Assembly (NCBI GenBank): GCA_003220195.1
Contig: QHRT01000017.1
Coordinates: forward strand, 1 to 17,876
Length of the DNA: 17,876 nt
Source of the DNA: Candidatus Rokuibacteriota bacterium
Lineage (GTDB): Bacteria; Methylomirabilota; Methylomirabilia; Rokubacteriales; CSP1-6
Reading direction: 5' to 3'
Made by a program: the position numbers and the translations under genes. The notes under the pieces were generated by a model. It was not told the origin of the DNA. It did no database searches and was given only the letters and a program-made list of their open reading frames with translations. This document shows positions 1 to 5,253 of the stretch, piece after piece (within the stretch, counting starts at the first letter, position 1; each line of letters starts with the position of its first letter).

Positions 1-155
1 GCCAGCGGCCCATCCTCGCGGCGCCCGAGGACATCGATCATCGCCGCCAGGAAATAGGAGCCGCCCGCGAGGCCCCCGAAGAAAAAGTAGAGAACGATCA
101 GCCAGCCCCAGTCGGGCGCTTCGCTGAAGAACGTGCTGGGCGGAACCGCCGTCAT
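1..155 (-). CDS. nrfD: NrfD-family membrane anchor subunit of formate dehydrogenase (partial, 5' part only)
   Basis: Only the first 51 or so codons are inside the window; the gene continues beyond base 1. The translation starts MTAVPPSTFF and soon enters a hydrophobic helix, WLIVLYFFFGGLAGGSYF, which has the Gly-Gly-rich first transmembrane helix typical of NrfD/PsrC quinone-reactive subunits. The ATG overlaps the stop of the upstream iron-sulfur subunit gene by four bases (ATGA), indicating translational coupling. By family and context it would anchor the FdhAB dimer in the membrane and pass electrons from the ferredoxin-like subunit to quinone, replacing the cytochrome b gamma subunit (FdnI/FdoI) used by E. 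coli. Identification rests on one helix plus context, so the family is likely but not certain. Confidence 0.75.
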   Translation of the reverse strand, partial: MTAVPPSTFFSEAPDWGWLIVLYFFFGGLAGGSYFLAAMIDVLGRREDGPL

Positions 156-940
156 GGCCGCGGCTCGCCAGAGCCGCGGTTCCGGAAACTGATCACGCCC
201 AGGAGACCCACCAGCATGCCGCCGAGAACCGAGAACCACGCGCCCGGCTTGAGGTTACGCGTGGGCATCTTCGGATCGGAGGGCAGACCGTACACTTCGG
301 GCTTGTCGACGAGCAAGTAGAACGAATTCAGCCCGCCGAGAATTTTTTCGTCCGCGCCGTAGAGGTATGCGCGTGTCTCACCGGATTGATGGAGCTGGGC
401 CACGCGTTTCTGCGCCCGGTCGCGAAGCTGGTTGATGGTCCCGAACTGGATCGACTGCGTCGGACAGGCCTTGGAGCAGGCCGGCTCGAGGCCGCCTTGC
501 AGCCGGTCGTAGCACAGCGTGCACTTCTGCGCCGTGCCCGCGACCGGGTTCATCTCGATGACGCCGAAGGGACAGGCGGCGATGCAGTCGCGGCAGCCGT
601 TGCAGGCGTCCGACTGGATGACGACGGTATCGAACTCGGTCCGGATGATCGCGCCGGTCGGACACACTTCGAGGCAGCCGGCCTGGACGCAATGCTTGCA
701 GACGTCGCTCATCAGGAGCCATCGCCCGTCGCGGCGGTCTTCGGGGAACTGCTCGATGAACTTGACGTGACGCCAGTGGATCCCGTCGAGCCGGCGCGTG
801 TTGTCGTAGCTATTGCCGCTCAACGTGTTGAGGCCGCCGTTGGTGCTCGGCAGCTGGTTCCACTCCTTGCACGCGACTTCGCACGCTTTGCAGCCGATAC
901 AGACGGTCGTGTCGGTGTAGAACCCCATCGGCTCAGGCAT
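152..940 (-). CDS. fdhB: Formate dehydrogenase beta subunit, four-cluster ferredoxin-like electron transfer protein
   Basis: This 262-residue protein has four cysteine quartets for [4Fe-4S] clusters: C14/C17/C20/C24, C81/C84/C89/C93, C113/C116/C119/C123 and C140/C143/C155/C159. The arrangement is that of FdnH/FdoH and HybA-like subunits. A C-terminal hydrophobic helix at about residues 233-252 (AWFSVLGGMLVGLLGVISF) would tether it to the membrane, as in FdnH. It carries electrons from the molybdopterin subunit FdhA to the NrfD-type anchor. It lies 12 bp after the fdhA stop with a purine-rich ribosome site (GAGGGGGA) before its ATG, and its stop overlaps the start of nrfD. There is no signal peptide; such subunits are usually exported together with the Tat-carrying catalytic subunit. 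At 262 residues it is slightly shorter than E. coli FdnH. Confidence 0.93.
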   Translation of the reverse strand: MPEPMGFYTDTTVCIGCKACEVACKEWNQLPSTNGGLNTLSGNSYDNTRRLDGIHWRHVKFIEQFPEDRRDGRWLLMSDVCKHCVQAGCLEVCPTGAIIRTEFDTVVIQSDACNGCRDCIAACPFGVIEMNPVAGTAQKCTLCYDRLQGGLEPACSKACPTQSIQFGTINQLRDRAQKRVAQLHQSGETRAYLYGADEKILGGLNSFYLLVDKPEVYGLPSDPKMPTRNLKPGAWFSVLGGMLVGLLGVISFRNRGSGEPRP

Positions 941-952
941 CCGACGTCCCCC

Positions 953-2440
953 TCAAGCCTTTTCCACGTTGCACACGAAGGTCTTTCCCTCGTGAATCGA
1001 CACGTTCGGATCGCCGACCAGCGCGGTCAGCTCGTTCACGATGTCGCCGCGGGAGAGGCCCTCGTAGCCCCAGTGCCACGGCATGCCGACCTGGTGCACG
1101 ACCTTGCCGTCGATGGTGAACGGACGCAGGCGACGGGTGACCAGCGCCTTCGCGCGGATCTTGCCGCGCGGGCTCGAGATCGTGACCCAGTCGAGATTCG
1201 CGATCTTCTTTTCCCCGGCGAGCTCGGGACTGAGCTCGATGAAGAGCTCCGGCTGGAGCTCGGTGAGCCACGGATTCCAGCGACTCATCGCGCCGGCGAG
1301 GTAATGCTCGGTGAGCCGGTACGTGGTCATGACGTAGGGGAACTTCGGGTCACCGACTTCAGCGAGCGGATTGGCGTCGTCCTTCCAGTACTTCATCACC
1401 GGACTGGTCTGCTGCTCGTAGAGAGGATTCTTGACGGGTGACTCTGCCGGCTCGTAGTGCGTGGGTAAAGGCCCATCCACGAGCCCGCTCGGGACGAAGA
1501 GCCAGCCGAGGCCATCGGGCCGCATGATGAACGGCGCCGTCCCGGGAAGAGCATCCATGCCGGCCGCTCCCGGCTTTGCCTTGTCGGTGGGGGCCTTGGT
1601 GGCCGGATAGTCGGGGACGTCGTACCCGGTCCACTTCTTCTGTTCCTCGTCCCACCACACCCACTTCTTTCTCTCGCTCCACGGCTTGCCGTCGGGATCG
1701 GCGGAGGCGCGGTTGTACATGACGCGGCGGTTCGACGGCCACGCCCAGCCCCAGCCGAGCTGTGCGCCCGGGGTGCCGGGCGGATCGGCGGTGCGCCGCG
1801 CCGCGAGATTCTTGTCGGGCGCCGGATAGACGCCGCAGTAGATCCACGACGCGCAGGTCGTCGAGCCGTCGTCTTTCAGCGCCGCGAACCCCGGCATGTG
1901 GCGGCCCGGATCGTCCGTGGCGAATCCGTTGATCTCCTTCAGGATCTTTGGATTCGACGGGTCGCCTTTCTTCCGTTCGTTCTCGCCCTCGTGCTCGTAG
2001 TCGAAGACGAGATTCTTCCATCCTTCGTCGCGCGGCAGCGTGGAATCGGCGTAGAGCTTCTTCAACCTCTTGCCGAGCTGGTAGACGAACCAGGTGTCGG
2101 AGCGGCAATCGCCCGGGGCCTCGGCGGCCTTGAAGTGGAACTGCAAGAGCCGTTGCGTGTTCGTGTAGGTTCCTTCGTCCTCGGCCACCTGGCTGACCGG
2201 AAAGAAGAAGACCTCGGTCTTGATGTCCTGGGCCTTGACCTCGCCCTTCGTGACTTCCGGCGCGCTCTTCCAGAAGTTCGCCGTCTCGTGGATCCAGTTG
2301 TCCTTCACGACCAGCCAGTCGAGCTTGCGGAGCGCCTCGCGTTCGAGCTTGGCGTTGAGCGACGTGGCGGGATTCTGGCCGATGCAGAGCATGCCCTTGA
2401 CGCGGCCCGCGTGCATCGCGGCGAACATCGCGAGATGCGA
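953..2440 (-). CDS. fdhA: Formate dehydrogenase alpha subunit, C-terminal part (after frame break)
   Basis: This frame encodes the C-terminal half of the FdnG/FdoG-type catalytic subunit. Recognisable parts are the start HLAMFAAMHAGRVKGMLC, the following IGQNPATSL segment of the molybdopterin domain, and the last ~120 residues forming the molydopterin dinucleotide-binding domain (YRLTEHY, VTISSPRGKIRAKALVT, GMPWHWGYEG, ending FVCNVEKA). The first ATG in this frame is at 2428, but similarity clearly begins upstream of it at about 2440 and there is no ribosome site. It is therefore the continuation of the gene starting at 4118, not an independent gene. The frame differs from the upstream part, and about 20 family residues are missing at the junction. 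It ends 12 bp before fdhB. If the break is real, FdhA is truncated and the operon may be non-functional; if it is an assembly artefact, this is one intact gene. Confidence 0.85.
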   Translation of the reverse strand, partial: SHLAMFAAMHAGRVKGMLCIGQNPATSLNAKLEREALRKLDWLVVKDNWIHETANFWKSAPEVTKGEVKAQDIKTEVFFFPVSQVAEDEGTYTNTQRLLQFHFKAAEAPGDCRSDTWFVYQLGKRLKKLYADSTLPRDEGWKNLVFDYEHEGENERKKGDPSNPKILKEINGFATDDPGRHMPGFAALKDDGSTTCASWIYCGVYPAPDKNLAARRTADPPGTPGAQLGWGWAWPSNRRVMYNRASADPDGKPWSERKKWVWWDEEQKKWTGYDVPDYPATKAPTDKAKPGAAGMDALPGTAPFIMRPDGLGWLFVPSGLVDGPLPTHYEPAESPVKNPLYEQQTSPVMKYWKDDANPLAEVGDPKFPYVMTTYRLTEHYLAGAMSRWNPWLTELQPELFIELSPELAGEKKIANLDWVTISSPRGKIRAKALVTRRLRPFTIDGKVVHQVGMPWHWGYEGLSRGDIVNELTALVGDPNVSIHEGKTFVCNVEKA

Positions 2441-2450
2441 GTGCGTACAT
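2438..2450 (-). other. Frame break with apparent internal deletion in fdhA
   Basis: The upstream frame gives ...YLKSMY (TAC at 2447-2445) and then loses similarity. The other frame resumes family sequence at SHLAMFAAM (TCG at 2440-2438). In FdnG/FdoG proteins about 20 residues (the G-x-AAT...WLPK stretch, from memory) lie between these two points. The missing length should be near 60-70 nt and equal to 2 modulo 3. The change is thus a deletion rather than a single-base slip. Whether it is in the organism or in the assembly cannot be told from the sequence. Confidence 0.75.
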
Positions 2451-4118
2451 CGACTTGAGATACGACACCATGTACTTGGGCATGTTGGCCCACCATCCGG
2501 TCGGGATGGTTTCCGTGCCGAGATACTCCTGAAGCGTGTCGTGCTTCTTCAGCACCGACGGCGCCGACATGTAGCCCTGGATCGAGTGATACAGGGTCGG
2601 GATGTCCGTGGAGCCCTGGATCGACGCATGCCCGCGCAGCGCCATCACTCCGGCTCCGGGACGTCCGACGTTGCCGAGCAAGAGCTGCAAGAGCGCGCAG
2701 CAGCCGATGATCTGCACTCCGTACGTGTGCTGCGTCCACGCCACGGCATACGCGAACGACGTCGTGCGATCGGCGCCGGAATTCATGAGGATCGTCTCGG
2801 CCACCTTGAGGAAGACGTCCCTGGGACAGCCGGTGCCTTTCTCGACGACCTCCGGCGTGTAGCGGCTGAAGTGGTTCTTGACGATCTGGAAGACGGTGCG
2901 TGGATCTTGAAGATTCTCGTCGCGGACGACCGGCGGCTTGACCAGCGACGCCACCAGCTGGTCGAAGGGCGGACCTGATGCGGCCTTGCCGTCAGGCGGC
3001 GCCGGCGCGGGCGGCGTGCGTGGAGCTGAAGAAGGAGCGGCCACGCGCTTGTACTGCCAGCTCTTGCCGTCGTACTCGCCGACGAAGCCGTTGAACGGCC
3101 ACTCGGCCACGCCGCCCCTGTACTCGACGAGTCCCGAGAACACCCCGCCGAGCTCTTCGGTGTCCTTGAAGTCGTCGCCGATGATCGTCGCGGCGTTGGT
3201 GTAGCTCACGACCCACTTCTTGAAGAACGGGTCCGTGTTCCACTTCTCGCTCGCGAGCACGTAGTTGATGAGGCCGCCGAGGAAGATGATGTCCGAGCCC
3301 GCCCGGACCGGCGCATAGATGTCGGCCACCGCGCTGGTGCGCGTGAACCGCGGGTCGACGTGGATGATCTTTGCGCCGTGCTCGACCTTCGCCTTCATGG
3401 GCCAGCGGAACGCGACCGGATGGTTCTCCGCCATGTTCGAGCCCATGACCACGATGCAATCGGAATCGGCCATGCTTCGCGGATAGAGGGTGGCCGCCCC
3501 GCGACCGAACCGTGTCCCCAAACCGGGGACGCTGGAGCTGTGTCAGATCCTGGCCTGGTTCTCGATGGCCACGACGCCGAGGCCGCGCATGAGCTTCTGG
3601 TGGATGTGATTGAACTCGATCTCGAGCGTCGCGCCACCGAGCGCGAAGATGGCCGGCGTCATGTTCGCGAGCTTGCCGTTCGGCAGCTTCTCGATGAACG
3701 TCTCGTCGCGGGTCTTCTTGACGAGCTCGGCCACGCGGTTCATGGCCCGCTCCAGGTCCCAGACCTCCCATTCCGTGGCGCCCGGCGCCCGATGGAGCAC
3801 CTGCGTCGGACGGTTCGGGTTCACGTGGAGCTGGAAGATCGCCGCGCCTTTCGGGCAGAGCGTGCCCTCGTTGTGCGGACTGCGCGGATCGCCTTCGATG
3901 TTGACGATCTGCCCGTCGACGGTGTGAATCAGGGTGGCGCAACCCACAGAGCAGTAAGGACAGATGCTCGGCGTCACCTTGGCGTTCTTGATCCGGAGAT
4001 CTTGAGCCTGCGCGACGAGGGGACCGAGATTGACGCCCGAGCCCGCCAGGCCGGCCAGCGCCATGCCTCCGCCGGTCCCGAGAGAAAAACGGAGAAAGTG
4101 ACGCCGGGAAACATCCAT
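2441..4118 (-). CDS. fdhA: Formate dehydrogenase alpha subunit, selenocysteine-containing, N-terminal part
   Basis: This is the catalytic molybdenum or tungsten bis-MGD subunit that oxidises formate to CO2. It starts with a twin-arginine signal (SRRHFLR, residues 4-10), so the complex faces the periplasm. C53, C56, C60 and C88 bind the proximal [4Fe-4S] cluster. Codon 192 is TGA (3545-3543) within ENQARI-TGA-HSSSVPG...FGRGA, which aligns with the NQARVUHGP region of E. coli FdnG, so it is read as the active-site selenocysteine. Downstream MGSNMAENHPVAFRWPMKAK and the later WWANMPKYMVSYLKSMY segment are typical of FdnG/FdoG. The frame is lost just after SMY (codon 558). The ATG at 4118 has a strong Shine-Dalgarno (GGAGGA) that itself lies in a palindrome. 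No selenocysteine machinery genes are in the window; they must be elsewhere if the UGA is decoded. Confidence 0.9.
3514..3545 (-). promoter_or_regulatory. Bacterial SECIS-like element with the UGA (Sec) codon of fdhA
   Basis: On the minus strand the TGA at 3545-3543 is followed after 18 nt by a loop GGTTT enclosed by a perfect 6-bp stem, GTCCCC (3530-3525) and GGGGAC (3519-3514). The E. coli fdhF SECIS has a GGUCU-type loop at the same 18-nt distance after its UGA (from memory). This is the structure bound by SelB to insert selenocysteine. The surrounding codons still encode conserved FdnG residues, so the hairpin sits inside the coding sequence as expected for bacteria. Confidence 0.85.
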
Positions 4119-4131
4119 GGAGGCTCCTCCA
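4116..4131 (-). promoter_or_regulatory. Palindromic ribosome-binding site and start codon of fdhA
   Basis: The minus strand reads ATGGAGGAGCCTCCAT, a perfect 16-bp palindrome that contains both the GGAGG Shine-Dalgarno and the start ATG. As RNA it could fold into a 6-bp stem with a GAGC loop, hiding both elements. This may reduce initiation or be coincidence; no regulator is known from the sequence. Confidence 0.4.
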
Positions 4132-4524
4132 TTTCAGGATGGCTTCCGAAAGATCCCGGAGCGCCGAACGGACGACGCCCGTTCGCGAGGTAATTTTGCA
4201 GCGACTTGATCTTGTTGACGAGCGCTGGCGACGCAGCGCGTCGTTTCTCCGCGAGCTGCGGTGGACACGGTCGGCGCAATAGAGCTCCGGAACGTCACCA
4301 GACTCGCTGGAGGCTGCGACGTCCCAGGTCGACGCGAAAGCGCCGGCGCCACGCGACCATCAGCTCGTAGAGTCCGAACGAGACGAAGCCGGCGCCCACC
4401 AGGCCGAGCAGCCACGGTCCATACGACTGACGCGCCAGCGTCACTCGAGCCATTGATCACCGGGCATGCTGCTTGTATGCCAAGAGAACGCTCGAGAGGA
4501 CGCCCAGAAAACACCGAGAAAACG
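4119..4524. other. Divergent intergenic region between fdhA and the DedA gene
   Basis: These 406 bases separate the minus-strand fdh operon from the plus-strand dedA gene. Apart from the fdhA ribosome site and the short minus-strand DUF1206-like fragment at 4295-4453, I see no gene. The stretch at 4185-4225 is locally less GC-rich and could hold the fdh promoter, but no convincing -35/-10 or -24/-12 pair is visible. Confidence 0.5.
4295..4453 (-). pseudogene. DUF1206-like C-terminal fragment (52 codons)
   Basis: The minus strand has an ATG at 4453 and a TGA at 4297-4295, giving MARVTLARQSYGPWLLGL followed by VGAGFVSFGLYELMVAWRRR. The QSYGPWLL...GLYEL...RRRF pattern is that of the last transmembrane repeat of DUF1206 membrane proteins, which normally have about 270 residues in three repeats. 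An in-frame stop lies just upstream (4459-4457), so the rest of such a protein is absent. It is therefore most likely a decayed remnant, or less likely a single-repeat mini-protein. The assignment rests on memory of the family pattern. Confidence 0.5.
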
Positions 4525-5235
4525 ATGGTCGAGTGGCTCGTTTCGTTTCTTGCAGCTCACGGGTACACCATCGTGGGCGGACTCGTGATGCTCGAGAGCA
4601 TCGGGCTCCCGTTGCCCGGTGAGACTGTCTTGCTGATCGCCGCGGCGTACGCCGCGTACGGCGGCCTCGACCTGGTGGGCGGCATCGCCGCCGCAGCGGC
4701 GGGCGCGATCGTCGGCGACACGATCGGCTACTCGATCGGTCGGCGCGGCGGTCGTGCGCTGCTGGAGCGTCATGCGCGGCGCATCGGTCTCTACCATCGA
4801 CGGCTCGCGCGCGCGCAGGAGTTCTTCGACCGTCATGGCGGCAAGACCGTGTTCCTCGGGCGCTTCGTCGCCTTCCTCCGCATGTTCGCCGCCCTGCTCG
4901 CCGGCGTCGCGTGCATGCCGTACGGGCGATTCCTCGCGTACAACGCCCTCGGCGGCGTCTCGTGGGCGATCGTGATGGGTCTCTGCGGCTACACGTTCGC
5001 CAGTCAGTTGCCACGCCTCGAGCGATGGACGCACTGGATCGGCATCGTGGCGGCGTCGGCCCTGGTCGTCGTCGCGGTGGCGTGGTGGCGACGCCGGGCA
5101 CGGGTCGTGGCCGATCGTCGGACTGCTTCGTCATCGCCACCCGCGCTGGATCGCGCCGCGCGCACTCCCGCGACGGGCCCTGCGAGCCGCAACGTGAGCG
5201 GCGTCCGGCCGCGCGATCGGGAGTCGCCAGAGTAA
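4525..5235 (+). CDS. DedA family (SNARE-associated/VTT domain) membrane protein
   Basis: This 236-residue integral membrane protein belongs to the DedA/VTT family, whose members act in membrane homeostasis, several as undecaprenyl-phosphate or phospholipid flippases. Diagnostic features are the N-terminal ESIGLPLPGE motif (about residues 26-35), the glycine-rich helix after it, GDTIGYSIGRRGG, and the FLGRFVAFLRMFAALLAG stretch with the conserved Gly-Arg-Phe and Arg residues. A final helix (about residues 172-192) is followed by an Arg-rich tail of about 45 residues that looks disordered. The start at 4525 is chosen because family similarity begins there. The open frame extends upstream to 4261, but that part is not membrane-like. 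The ribosome site is weak. It ends 18 bp before the earliest start of the kinase gene and may be cotranscribed with it. Confidence 0.9.
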   Translation: MVEWLVSFLAAHGYTIVGGLVMLESIGLPLPGETVLLIAAAYAAYGGLDLVGGIAAAAAGAIVGDTIGYSIGRRGGRALLERHARRIGLYHRRLARAQEFFDRHGGKTVFLGRFVAFLRMFAALLAGVACMPYGRFLAYNALGGVSWAIVMGLCGYTFASQLPRLERWTHWIGIVAASALVVVAVAWWRRRARVVADRRTASSSPPALDRAARTPATGPASRNVSGVRPRDRESPE

Positions 5236-5253
5236 ACGCGGGGCGACGGGCGC

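Noticed and set aside
386..1441. Plus-strand open frame opposite fdhB and fdhA
   Set aside because: No domain or ribosome site; it is the antisense shadow of GC-rich coding sequence.
2430..2450. Programmed ribosomal frameshift in fdhA
   Set aside because: No slippery heptamer or stimulatory structure is seen, and a shift alone would not restore the roughly 20 missing family residues.
3543..3545. TGA in fdhA as a simple nonsense mutation
   Set aside because: It falls on the family Sec position with a correctly spaced SECIS-like hairpin, and coding conservation continues directly after it.
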